Origin: Muscardinus avellanarius
Taxonomy: Eukaryota; Chordata; Mammalia; Rodentia; Gliridae
Assembly: GCA_963383645.1 (NCBI GenBank)
Contig: OY726560.1
Coordinates: 149,289,349-149,353,348 of the forward strand
Direction of reading: 5' to 3'
Length of the DNA: 64,000 nt
A program made the translations under genes and the position numbers. Of this stretch, positions 30,175 through 40,173 are shown one piece after another (position 1 is the first letter of the stretch; each line of letters opens with the position of its first letter). The notes below the pieces were generated by a model. The model was not told the origin of the DNA, made no database searches, and worked only from the letters and a program-made list of their open reading frames with translations.

Positions 30175-31194
30175 GTGGAGCCCAGTAAAGGGCAGAGTGC
30201 CCTGTGTGGCCATTGCAGGAGGCCCGCGGGCCGCAGAAGGGTCTGGAAGGGACTGCACTCTCAGGTTTCCGCGGCGCCCGCCTGCAGCGGAGCGGAGGAT
30301 CATTTTAGGAATTGCGGAGTCTCTGGCTTTGCTTTCCGCCTTACTTTTCGTGCCTCCTTTGTTCTACTCTCCCTGACGCTGGACTCAGGCTTCCCGAGGA
30401 CAGTGCCATTGTATGATCACAGTTCCCCATTGGTGGGCCCGCGAGCCGTTTCCCCAGGCCGCCGGAGGCCAGCCTCTGCACCCCGAAGCCTCCGGGTGGA
30501 GGCAGGCGTTCTTAGCATCTCCTGCACGCCCAGGTCTCTCTTGCTTTTGACTTTGCTGCTCTGGTCCCTGCCTTGGCTCCGCAGCCCCCTTCGCACCGTG
30601 GCTTGGATGACCCCTTCTTTGCGGGGACTCTCACGTCACCCGGCCCGGCTCCTGGCTACCTGGGGCGATCGTTTACTTGGTGGCTCCCGGTTTTCTGTGG
30701 TCCCCCACGCTGTATGGCCGTGCCTGGGAAGCCAGCGGCCGTCTTGCTTCCCTGTTTTCCAGATGTTTAGTGGTGCCCGGCCCCCAAAGGGTCTCTCTTT
30801 ATCCAGTGGCCAGCAGGCGAAGGAGGGGGCGAGGGGCTCTCTGATCCCAAAGCTGAAGCTCAGGCGCAGAGTCCCTCCACGGAGACTAGCCCTCTGGGGA
30901 GGGCGTTCGTCACTTCTAAGTGGTCCTTCGTCACTTTTAGGCTGCGACACCTTGCACCCCAGGTGTTTCTGCAGAAATGCTGCCCTCCAGAGTGCCCCGG
31001 CCCAGGCCACCAGAGGGCCCAGAGTAGGGTGGAGACCACGAGAAGGCACAGTCTGGTTTCTTGCTTGGAATGTTTTCATGACATGTGATCGATACTGGGT
31101 TAAGGAATCCTTTTGTCTAGCTCTCCCCCTATCATTAGCAGATATCAAAATGTTTCATTTATGCGATATTAATAAGTTGGGTTGTTTAAATTAG
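30175..31194 (+). other. 339-codon open frame, coding status doubtful
   Basis: The longest uninterrupted frame in the window. The predicted protein is rich in Arg, Pro, Ser, Leu and Trp, with no recognisable domain, signal peptide or repeat. Basic, low-complexity composition and a large overlapping minus frame (30636-31148) are typical of GC-rich non-coding DNA. It begins at the edge of a CpG-rich island and ends in an AT-rich block. It could lie within an unannotated non-coding transcript, but I do not call it a gene. Confidence 0.25.
30220..30530. promoter_or_regulatory. small CpG-rich island
   Basis: By eye I count about two dozen CpGs in roughly 310 bp with GC near 60%, including 'CCCGCGGGCCGC', 'CCGCGGCGCCCGCC' and 'GCCCGCGAGCCG'. 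The rest of the window is CpG-poor. This is compatible with a small CpG-island promoter or an unmethylated enhancer. No TATA box or clear transcription start is visible. Confidence 0.45.
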
Positions 31195-31260
31195 GCTAAT
31201 GTTCAAAATAATTAGGCTCAATATTAATAAAGCATGTTTGGGGTTGCAGATGGTTGTAGG
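31070..31260. promoter_or_regulatory. candidate conserved AT-rich block
   Basis: Abrupt change from GC-rich to AT-rich sequence with 'TATCATTAGCAGATATC', 'GATATTAATAAG', 'TTAGGCTAATG', 'ATAATTAGGC' and 'AATATTAATAAAGC'. Repeat-free and flanked downstream by a SINE. Confidence 0.35.
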
Positions 31261-31280
31261 GAGAACATCCTGCAACTGTT

Positions 31281-31469
31281 TATTTATTTTTTTGGTACTA
31301 GAGATTGAACCCAGGGACATTCTACCTCCTACCTACATCCCCAGCTGTTTTTAGTTTTTGTCTTTGAAAAAGGGCCTCACTAAGTTGCAGAGGCTGGTTT
31401 CAAACCTGTCATCCTCCTCTCTCAGCCTCCCAAGTACTGGGATTACAGGCGTGTGCCACCATGCTCAGC
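31281..31469 (-). mobile_element. B1-dID SINE, antisense
   Basis: 'GGTACTAGAGATTGAACCCAGGGACATTC', 'CTCACTAAGTTGCAGAGGCTGG', 'CTCAGCCTCCCAAGTACTGGG', 'TGCCACCATGCTCAGC'. The flanks TTATTTATTTT and TTATTGATTTT may be a worn TSD. Confidence 0.9.
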
Positions 31470-32467
31470 TTATTGATTTTTTCTTTTAACACACGAAGGA
31501 TACCAGACTGACCTGAAAGTACTTGGATTGGCACACGGAAGTGCACCCATCACAACAGCACCCAAGGCGGCCACGAAGCCCATGGCCAAGGAAAATAAGA
31601 CAGCAAAATAGGTTCAAGTGAGGAGCAGGACCCAGTGCACCCTGTTAGCGACCCGGCTGTGTATTTGGCTCTGAGTTTCTGATCAGCCAGAGAAGCACAG
31701 CAAAGCGTGTCCCCCGCAGTGGGGGACACGTTCAAACCACAGCAGGGGAGCGGGTCGGTTGCGGTGCTGGAAGAGAAGGCTCGGCTCGCATTGGCGGTCC
31801 CCAAGTGTTGATGTTGACTCTGGAGCTCATTGGGATCTTTGGGGTGGGGTCTATGGGGAGGGGTGTCACACACTTAACGAGCACTGTTAGGAAGCAAGGC
31901 CTCATGCAGTGGGTGTGCAGTGCCTCGTGAGGATGGGCTGTCCTGGTCCTGTGTGACTTCAGCATGTCCTGAAGGATGCTCGTGGACGTAGAAGGCCGAT
32001 TGGTAATGATCTCAGCTTGGGTTTAACTTTTGGAGTCACGGCATCCACAGAAAGCGAACTTAGCACCGTATCGATTCCACGTCGAGCTGTTTCGGAATGC
32101 AGCTATTGTAAATTAAGGGAGAATGGCACTGGGCTTTGTTAGGAATGTTCCCAAGCTGTGTTTGCCACGTTGGGAAAATCACATCACCCATGGCAACACC
32201 GCTCTTGGTACTTGATCTCCAACACAACGCCCTGTTGTCATTCCGCCTCGTAGCCGCAGCACGCGCTGTGACTTTACGCCCATACATGCACCGGGTGTTT
32301 CCTTGCGTTCACCGGGGAAGTCATGACAGAGAACTCATCTAGTGACATGCAGATTGCTTTGTCATGTGGGACTTTATCTTCCCCTCTTGTGTCAGGGTGA
32401 AAGGCACTGTGTTGACTAAAACGTCATGTGTGTAGACAGGTGGCATCACCTCTGAATTCTGTTCCAG
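31470..32467. other. unique sequence, nothing recognised
   Basis: No repeat family recognised. Contains a short inverted repeat, 'GTGTCCCCCGCAGTGGGGGACAC' (about 31708-31730), able to form a hairpin stem of about ten pairs. Confidence 0.4.
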
Positions 32468-32816
32468 GATGGCAAAAGAGCATTATGAATATGTCTGCTC
32501 CAAGCACCAGGACTGGCTCCCAGAGTTTTATGTGGATCTGGATAAAGAGTTTGGATTTTGTTTCAAGCAAAGAGAGAAGCTATGGCCAGTTCTGAGGAAG
32601 GATGATGGGATCTTTCAGGCAAGAGTGATGATTCCACCTTTCTTCTCTCTTTGGCCAGGGCACAGCACTGGGTACTGGCAGGCTCTCCATAAATTAAAGC
32701 GCTACCAGCCATACATGCCTGTGGAGCCACCTACACAGGCCCATTCTCTTTCTTTACAAAGGAGATCACTGAGGGCCAGAAGAGTCAAGTTCCTTGCCTG
32801 GAAGGGTTACTATGTG
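32468..32816 (+). other. possible unannotated exon, partly MIR-derived
   Basis: A pyrimidine-containing acceptor (CACCTCTGAATTCTGTTCCAG, AG at 32466-32467) and a consensus donor, GTG|GTAAGT (GT at 32817), enclose 349 bp with no stop in the frame that starts at ATG 32469. That ATG has A at -3 and G at +4. The first 50 residues are rich in aromatic and charged residues ('KEHYEYVCSKHQDW', 'FYVDLDKEFGFCFKQREK'). The later part overlaps an antisense MIR. I recognise no protein family, so a chance arrangement is quite possible. Confidence 0.25.
32640..32815 (-). mobile_element. MIR, antisense
   Basis: Pattern: 'GGGCACAGCACTGGGTACTGGCAGG', 'CCATTCTCTTTCTTTACAAAGGAGATCACTGAGGGCCAGAAGAGTCAAGTTCCTTGCC'. 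Confidence 0.65.
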
Positions 32817-32831
32817 GTAAGTGGAATCTAG

Positions 32832-34039
32832 GTAAATAGGGTGGATGGATATAGGGCGTGCCTGCCTCTTTTGACTGCCCCTGACAGCAGCCAGTCCTTT
32901 CTGATTTGCTGATCTACCCACAAACCTTCAGCCCCTGGCCAAGATGATAGGGATTTCCTCCTGGTTCTTTTACCCGATCGCCACTGCAGGTATCGCTAAG
33001 TCCCAGGAGCCAGCTTCTCAACCTTTAGACCCCAGGCCAGGAGCTAAGAATATCCCTGAGAGTATTCCCCAACACCTACAACAGATGTGCCCGCAAATTA
33101 CCTGGTCCCAGCAGTGGGAGCAGGAGAAGAAAGGGCATCGTTTTTCTAAAAGCATTACACACTTAATTTGCAAAGTTACATCACGCAGGCATGCCGGGGT
33201 CAACGGGCTGGGGGCTTATGTCAAAAAGCAGAGACAAGTCCAGGACCCCAGAAGTGTGTCCTTCACAGAGGAGGCAGCGGAGGCTGCAGGGGACCGCCCA
33301 CTGAATGCTTTCACACAGGGGGCCGATGCCGATGCCTTCCTCTGTTTTCCTAGATGGGAAGGGCGGACATTTGTAGGCGATGCCAGGCACCTCCGCGATT
33401 GGCTCCTATCATCTTATAGCCTTGGATGCTGAGCCCTAACAAGGTACTGTGTCTTCCTTTTTCCTTCTACACCGTGTGATGGGGGCAGAGGCTGACCTGG
33501 AACTCCAGCATCCAGGCTTGTGGTTTCATGTCTCTTTCTTCATACAACGCAGTAAGAGATGGGAATAAGGGAGTTGTGTATATAGAGAGAGCACGCACAC
33601 ACGTGCTCATTGAGCCAGGCTTCTCGTGAAATTACTCCCTGGCCTGGCTTCATTTTGTCAGAAAGACAGAAGATGCTATGGAGCCCGTGTGAGATCACAG
33701 CTGGGGCGGAGGCGCCGGCCTGTGGGAGAAGGGGCCCCACCTGCAAATGTTCAGGACGCGCCGAGTGGGGCCTGCCTGGTGGGGATGGATGAGGCTGGTG
33801 TCACTCCGCAGCCACCCTCTGCCCAGCACGCTCAGCTGACAAAGTGATGTCTCGCATTACGGTTACTGATTTGAGGGTTTTAAAAAATTAACTTGAGGAT
33901 GGTTTTAAGTACAACCAAATGATTTAGAAGTTTATTTTGTTTCTAAAATTAATATTAGCTATATTATAGTTACAAAGTTAAAACCCTATTTCATCCTTAG
34001 GGTTTTTAAATTCTGCTAATAAATTGTATTATTCTACTT
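32832..34039. other. unique sequence
   Basis: The first part includes a 162-codon frame (32944-33432, plus) without recognisable homology. From about 33840 the sequence turns AT-rich and may be LINE-derived. Confidence 0.4.
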
Positions 34040-34155
34040 ATTGCCCTACTGATTTTTCTTTTTACTGTGGTGAAATAGACATAACACAGATTTACTATTT
34101 TAATAATTTTAACTGTATAATTGGCATTGAGTACAGTCACAGTGCTCTGACTATC
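34040..34155 (-). mobile_element. ancient L1 fragment, antisense
   Basis: 'TACTGTGGTGAAATAGACATAACACAGATTTACTATTTTAATAATTTTAACTGTATAATTGGCATTGAGTACAGTCACA' pattern, in pieces, matches the reverse complement of old mammalian L1 3' regions. It is interrupted by the SINE cluster. Confidence 0.55.
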
Positions 34156-34170
34156 CAGTCTTTTTAATTT

Positions 34171-34390
34171 TTTTTTTTTTTTTTTTTTGGTGGTACTGGG
34201 GGTGGAACCCAGAGGCTTTCTACCCCCGGGCTATACTCCCAGACCTATTTTCTATTTTATTTGGAAACAGGGTCTCACTAAGTTGCTGAGAGCCTCACTA
34301 AGTAGCTGAGGCTGGCCTCGAACCTGTGAGATCCTCCTGTCTCAGCCTCCCAGGCACGGGGATTACAAGCGTGCGCCACCACGCCCGGCT
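34171..34390 (-). mobile_element. B1-dID SINE, antisense, near-perfect TSD
   Basis: Near-consensus, with a poly-T start (tail) and 'CGCCACCACGCCCGGC' end. Flanked by CAGTCTTTTTAATTT at 34156-34170 and the same with one extra T at 34391-34406. The youngest of the three SINEs here. Confidence 0.93.
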
Positions 34391-34431
34391 CAGTCTTTTT
34401 TAATTTAAATTTTTAATTTTTTTCTTTTTTT

Positions 34432-34607
34432 TGGTATTAGAGGCTGAACCTACCATGCATTCTAGCTTGGACCTACACCTCCAGGTTATTTTATTTTGTT
34501 TTATTATTTTTTAGGCAGGATCTCATCAAGTTCCTGAGGGTTTCACTAAGTTGCCAAAGCTGGCCTCGAACCAGTGATCCTCCTGTCTTAGCTTCCCAAA
34601 TACTGTA
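34432..34607 (-). mobile_element. B1-dID SINE, antisense, old
   Basis: 'GAGGCTGAACCTACCATGCATTC', 'CACTAAGTTGCCAAAGCTGGCC', 'TCCTCCTGTCTTAGC', 'CCCAAATACTG'. It is more diverged than its neighbours. Confidence 0.82.
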
Positions 34608-34617
34608 GACTTTTTTC

Positions 34618-34815
34618 CAATAGTACTAGGGGTTGAACTCAAGGTCATTCTACCTCTGAGCTACACCTCCAGCCCTATTTTATTTTATTTTGAAACAGAG
34701 TCTACTAGGTTGCTTGGAGTCTCACTACTTGCTGAGGCTGTCCTCAAACCTGTGATCCTCCTGTCTCAGGCTCCCAAGTACTGGAATTACAAGTGTGAGC
34801 CACCATGCCTGGCTG
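34618..34815 (-). mobile_element. B1-dID SINE, antisense
   Basis: 'AGTACTAGGGGTTGAACTCAAGG', 'TTTGAAACAGAGTCTACTAGG', 'TCCTCCTGTCTCAGGCTCCC', 'GAGCCACCATGCCTGGC'. Third in a head-to-tail antisense array. Confidence 0.88.
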
Positions 34816-35339
34816 ACTTTCTTTTCTCTTTTTAACATAAGAAATTAGTTCTGAAAATTTTAATTAAGAACAACTGGATCAGAGGCTTTGGGGAGAAGAA
34901 GCAGCCCCAATGTGCCCCTGCGTGAGCCTCCCTCACGAGGCCCAGAGAATGCTGGCCCTCACATCCGTGTGCAAAATAAGATGTGCATTTCTGTCTGATT
35001 TTATCCGATCCTGAACCTTCCTCGCTGGCAGCCACTGAGCAGTGCTTTCAAAACCAAGCTGCCTCTGCCTCCCACTATTTTTCAAAGCAACGCTTCCCCA
35101 ACCAGATTTACATTTTCAAAAACCCTTCAGATAATCACAAACCCAAGAAACTTCCACTCCTCTGAGGTTTAATTAGGAGAAACTGTCTTTCTGGTACTTC
35201 CGAGAGCCTGGCTCTAAATTTCTCAGAGGAAAGGAAGGTTCCCGAGAAAAGGGGTGGGAGCAGCAGAACCCTTGAAAGCCACGTCCCGTCCCTCGGTCCC
35301 CTCTCCCCTCTGAGGGAGAGGAAGACCATAGAAGGTCAC
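34816..35339. other. unique sequence
   Basis: No repeat recognised. It contains 'TTTTAATTAAGAAC' and 'GAGGTTTAATTAGGAG', which could extend the conserved-looking block that follows. Confidence 0.4.
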
Positions 35340-35660
35340 GGAGATCACAGAGCCAGTGTGTCCCGCATCATTATGACCCAGAGAACCGGGACGATCAGAA
35401 CGCGGGATAACACATTAGCAATAGATAATGGAGTCTAAATAAACATAATCAGCTTTCCTCTATGTCTACAGACCAAAGCTTATCTATAAATACCCTAATG
35501 ACGCCCAACCAGCCAATTACTGGCTTCTTGGAAGAGCCCCTTATTAATGGCGTTGCAGAGAGGGAAAAACATTAATTATTGGACACAGTGGGATCTTTTA
35601 CGTTCTGTCTGGTCCGGACAGCACCAATTAATGCAACAATTATTATCAACGACTGCGGCA
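35340..35660. promoter_or_regulatory. candidate conserved regulatory block
   Basis: Repeat-free, with 'CACATTAGCAATAGATAATGG', 'ACATAATCAGC', 'CCAATTACTGG', 'TTATTAATGGCG', 'ACATTAATTATTGG', 'CCAATTAATGC' and 'ACAATTATTATC'. It has one of the highest densities of TAAT cores in the window, with interspersed CpGs, a composition typical of deeply conserved enhancers. Confidence 0.45.
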
Positions 35661-36296
35661 GCGTGCAGAGCACAGCCACCCCAGGCTGGCTCGATGGGGC
35701 AGGAAGAATGTGCGCACTGGGGGCGTATCACCCACGCTCTCTTTTTTATGGAGCCTGCTTCTTCATCGCTGCAGAAGCTGCTAGAACAAAGCAGAGGGTA
35801 GCCAGAGTGTTTTTTTTTTTTTAATTTTATTTTCAGGACTGTCTCTGGGGGTGCTGATAGGGGCTGTGGGGGAGGGGTGCTGCCAGGCTCTGGTCCTTTG
35901 CAGAAGCTGCTCAGGGAAGTGAAGCCCAAGATTGGAGAAAAGAGGCCACTTTGAGGTCAGGGACAACTGACCTGGCCCTGTCCTGTCCACGCTTCTAGTT
36001 TTGCCCCCTTGCTCAGCACATCCAGCTCTACTGCTTCTCTCTCCAGGTCCCTGGTGGTCCACTCTGTCCCTGGACACTTGCCCAAGCCACTCCCATGCCT
36101 GGAACACCTTCCCTGCCCATTCTGAGGGTGGTTCTTTTCTGAGCGCCGTATAAAGTTGACCTTCATGGGAGGTTCTTCTTGAGCCTGAACCCAAACCAGA
36201 CCTTCCCCTCAAATCTTAGTCACTTCTCATTTCTGTTTATTTTTTCCACAGTCTTGATTACAAATCAGATGTATCTGATCAGCTTGCTAATGCGCA
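35661..36296. other. unique sequence
   Basis: A T-run at about 35812-35829. Short frames with no homology, including 143 codons on the minus strand (35781-36212). Confidence 0.4.
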
Positions 36297-36465
36297 GGCC
36301 AGGCCCAGTGGTGCACACCCATAATCCAGGTACCTGGGAGATAAGAGGATCGCAGGGGTAAGGACACCTCAGCAAGTAGTGAGATTCTCATCAGTCTCGT
36401 GAGACCCTTTCTCAAAATAAAAATAAAATAGGGCTGGGGGTGTAACTCAGAGGTAGGAGGAGCCC
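36297..36465 (+). mobile_element. B1-dID SINE, sense, 3' incomplete
   Basis: 'GCCAGGCCCAGTGGTGCACACCC', 'AGTAGTGAGATTCTCATCAGTC', 'GGGCTGGGGGTGTAACTCAGAGGTAGG'. The last part of the ID-like half is missing. Confidence 0.85.
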
Positions 36466-38605
36466 CCTCCCCCCCAGATAAGCAATGAACATGCTCAGAG
36501 AGTCTTTGGGGAGCTGTCCTACCAAACAGTGGCTGTGTTCTTGCTAGCGTTGTAGCACTCAATTTGAGCTAGCTGAATACGAAAGTGTTCTGCCCGAGGT
36601 ATAAAACAGTCACAGGAGTGCTTTTGTTTTTCCTTCCCAGTGGCAGAAAGAGGATTACGCTGGGAGGCATTAATTACACAGCACTTTGGAAAATTGGTGC
36701 AGTGTAGGCTGATTCCCCAGAGCACTGGTCAGGGCTCAGAGCAGCGGTGTGCCTGCGCGGCTCCTCTGGAGGAAGACCTCCGGGCCACTTCCACAGGAAG
36801 TCATCCTGAGCAGCGTCAACAGCCCGCCCGTGCTGTTCTGAGTCACGGCCAGTCCCGGATGCTCTTTATCCCGCAGCAACCCGTCATCAACCAGGTCCTG
36901 CCTGCCTCATCCTTGACTGCGGGGATAGTCTCCCAATGTGGTAAGTGGAATTGTGGGGACTCAAAGGCAACCATGGGCATCCCACATCCTGGGGTTGCTA
37001 CAAAGATGTAGCCATGGCAAGCATTCCTTTCCAGTGCTTCTAAATAGTTGTCCCTAAGCCAACCAGGAAATAAAGTGACAGGGACACTCAGGGCGCATCG
37101 GTTGGGGCCATTTTCACCTACCTCTCGTAGAGGCGGTAACTACCTTGACTTGCAATGGCCTCCCCACCCCTCGGCATGCCTCCAACACATTTGGTCTCCA
37201 GCTTGCTTTTGGATCCAAGGGTAGATGGTCCAGCTGCCAGGCTGTAGGGAGCAAATAGGGCCTATGATGTCCCCACACCCTGCTCAAAGCCCGGTGTCAT
37301 TGTCTTAGCTGGGTAGCGTTAGGGAAAAATTTATTTCAATGCCAGGCTGCACTCACCTGTAGAGCCTGTCCACGGCCTCCTGGACCAGCCCAAGAAGAGC
37401 AAGTACCACCAACTCTTTATCTTTGCATCTCCAGCACCTGGCACGGGGCCCAGACCCCCAAAGAGGTTTTCCAACTTTAATGAGTGGACATCTGACCCTT
37501 GCTAGAGAAGAGGCAGGACATTGGAAAGCAAAAGTGACGATGGACAATCAAGCAAAAGCTTCCAAGGACAATCGTTTAGTTGGTCATCTTGACAAATGTT
37601 TGTCAAATGCCTATGTGAGCCACGCATTGACTCAGCCCTAAAGATACGAGGGTGTCGCAGGTTGGTTCTGTCCCAGATAATTTTTTGCGGATTAACCCAG
37701 TGTGGTGTCTTGTCAGCTGGCAATCACTGGTTCTGGAGTCTTGGCTTGATGTGGACACAGAATATTTGATGAATGGAAAGAACAACGGTGGGCGTAGAGC
37801 TTGGGCAGCTTCGAAGGCACCCATGATGGCATCTGGGTTGTGTAACACAGGTAGCTCTAGTGCCTGGGATGGCCTTGGAAAATCATTAGCCATTTTTAAC
37901 TCAACCTGTGCCCAAAGCCACATAGAAATAAATCATGGGCTGCAAGTCAGATGGGCTGCTGCCTGGACTTTCAATCTGGCTGGTCTTTGAGATGACTTCT
38001 TGTTTATTCTGTTCATGGTACCTTCATTCATTTGGCATTTCTTTATCCATTGATTGTGGGAAAGGTCTCTCCTTACACACAGCTGCTCCAGAGAATGACT
38101 GTCTAATTCTTTGGGATGCCCTGGAACCCCACAAGTTGTATAATGTGAGTGTCATGTAGTCTGTATCTTAAGTTTAGACCTTCTTAATAGACTTTCTAAA
38201 ATCAATGCAGGCATTTCATGGAATTTGGAGGCAAGTGGACAGAAAGGTATTGGATGCGGGATGGACTTTGTGTAGGGCTTTGAGCTGCTGCCACTCTTTT
38301 TCTTTTGTCCTTGTCCCATTGGCTTCTTTCCTCTTTTTTTCCACTTCCATGATCCACCTCCCTCAAATGTGTAGCAATACCTGGTTTCCTGGAAAGGATA
38401 AATAATATGGCAGTTATTTAAAAGACATAATCACTTACCACCAGCAGTGCTTCTTTCAATGATGTTGATGATTACTCAAGAGAAAAGAATTTTCTTTTGA
38501 ACAGAAAATATTGTACATTTCAAAAATGATAATATAAACTTCACATAGATCGTGACACTAGTGGAGAGACGGACAGAAAACAGCATTCTTCTGGTTTCCT
38601 GGGGG
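36466..38605. other. unique sequence, small L2-like piece
   Basis: Mostly unrecognised. A short sense L2-like end, 'CTTTATCTTTGCATCTCCAGCACCTGGCAC', lies at about 37410-37443. The 123-codon frame at 36640-37011 has no homology I recognise. Confidence 0.4.
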
Positions 38606-38966
38606 GGTGCTATAGGACCTGAAATGTCCTCAAAGGCTCATGTGTTACAGCTGTGGTCCACGGCTTGGAGAGGAGGGGGCAGGTGGGAAGCTTTAGGTCA
38701 TTAGGTGTGTCGGAAAGGAGGATTTGGGAACCCTTCTTTTTCCTCTTTCTCTCTTCCCCTCTCTAACCATGACATAAGCAGGGTTCTTCTAGGATGAACT
38801 CCCACCATGTTGTGCTGTACCCGCACTGAATGCTTAAAAGCAAAAGCAATAGGTCTGCCCAGTCATAGACTGGAACCTCCAAAACTGTGGGCAAAGATAA
38901 ACCTTTCCTCTTTGTAAGTTGATGACTTCGGGTATTTGTCTTAGTCACGGAACACTGACTAATGCA
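38606..38966 (+). mobile_element. MaLR-type (ERVL) solo LTR, sense
   Basis: Landmarks in order: 'CCTGAAATGTCCTCAAAGGCTCATGTGTTA', 'AAGCTTTAGGTCATTAGG', 'TCTCTAACCATGACATAAGCAGGG', 'ACTCCCACCATGTTGTGCTG', 'AGACTGGAACCTCCAAAACTGTGGGCAAAGATAAACCTTTCCTC', 'GGTATTTGTCTTAGTCACGGAACACTGACTAATGC'. The AATAAA-equivalent is 'AGATAAACC'. No internal retroviral sequence adjoins it. Confidence 0.85.
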
Positions 38967-39969
38967 GGGTTTTTAGTTTTGTTTTGTTTTGTTTTGTTTT
39001 TTTACCCACATGTAATAGTGTCAGAGTGAGATCCTTGAGCACTTGCTTGCTTCTTTTTACTTTCATTTGCCACCAGAATGTACGTCATGATTTTCTACAG
39101 CTCTTCTCTCCTGTGACATTTTGTGGCACATTTAGGACCTTCCTTAGTGTCACTCCTGTGTGTGAATTTTTTATAATCGGGCCCTACACATAATTGATGT
39201 ACTTTACCCGATTCTTCTAATCATTTACTTTTTCCTTTGGGAGTCAGGGACCTCTGAGTTGTCTGATGACACCATAGAACTTTCATTCACATCCGTCTGT
39301 TTGCTAAGTGCCCGGCTTCTCCACTTGTCTAAACCTGCGTTAGGAAGTAAACATGAGGCAGGCAGCCCCGGGTGGTGTGCTCACAGGAAAGGTGGCATGC
39401 TGGACAAAATAAAGGACAGTGACATAAAGCCGGGGCTCTGAAGACCCTCTCCACCGAGTGCCAACAGCACTTCCCTGGAAAGTCTCCTGGGCTCTGAGTG
39501 GCCTGGCACCGGGCTGTCCTGGGAAGGAGTCCCAGGAACCCCTGTCATAGGGAGAAGAAAGAGAGAGGACCAGGCTCAGGGAAGGGCAGGCTGCTTGAAA
39601 TGGGCTGAGTTTTCTAGGGTTGTAGAGCTCTGGATTCTACATCTATAAAAGAAAAGCCCAGTTGAGTTTCTGTTATCCAGGGCTGTGCTGGGCTGGGATG
39701 GGAGAATTCTTGGCCTGGGATTAGCACGATGCTGGGCTCCTGGGGAGTATGTTGAACAAGGGGGGGTGCTTTCTATTAGCAGGAACCATTTCATGATGAC
39801 ACACTCTTCCCTGGGGAGGGGTGCTGAGTTCTCCAGCACTGGGAGTATAAGAGACGGCGACAGGTTCCTCAGAATGTCAGGTGTGGGTGAATCACTGTCA
39901 GATAGCATTGAAATTCAGATTCTGATTGAAATAGGTCCCTGGTGGGGCCTGAGAATGAGCATTTCTTTT
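38967..39969. other. unique sequence
   Basis: A (TTTTG)n stretch at about 38977-39001. Nothing else recognised. Confidence 0.4.
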
Positions 39970-40173
39970 TTTTAGGTACTGGGGATAGAGCCCAGGGGCA
40001 TTCTTCCTCCGAGCTATACCCCCAGCCCTATTTTTTATTCTTTATTTTGAAACAGGGTCTCACTGAGTTGCAGAGGGCCTTACTAAGTAGCGGAGGCTGT
40101 CCGCAAACCGCGATCCTCCTGTCTCAGCCTCCTCAGTGCTGGGATTACAAGTGTGCACCACCACGCCCAGCTG
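39970..40173 (-). mobile_element. B1-dID SINE, antisense
   Basis: Near-consensus reverse complement: 'GGTACTGGGGATAGAGCCCAGGGGC', 'CTTTATTTTGAAACAGGGTCTCACTGAG', 'CACCACCACGCCCAGC'. An AGCATTTCT duplication flanks it (about 39957-39965 and 40180-40188). Confidence 0.92.

Noticed and set aside
32944..33432. 162-codon open frame just downstream of the possible exon
   Set aside because: Low-complexity Gln/Arg/Ala-rich composition and no homology; no clear splice link to 32468-32816.
34171..34815. CRISPR-like or other regular repeat array
   Set aside because: The spaced similar units are three antisense SINEs of different ages, in a mammalian genome.
38606..38966. part of an endogenous retrovirus with internal genes
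   Set aside because: Only a solo LTR is present; no gag, pol or env-like sequence adjoins it on either side.
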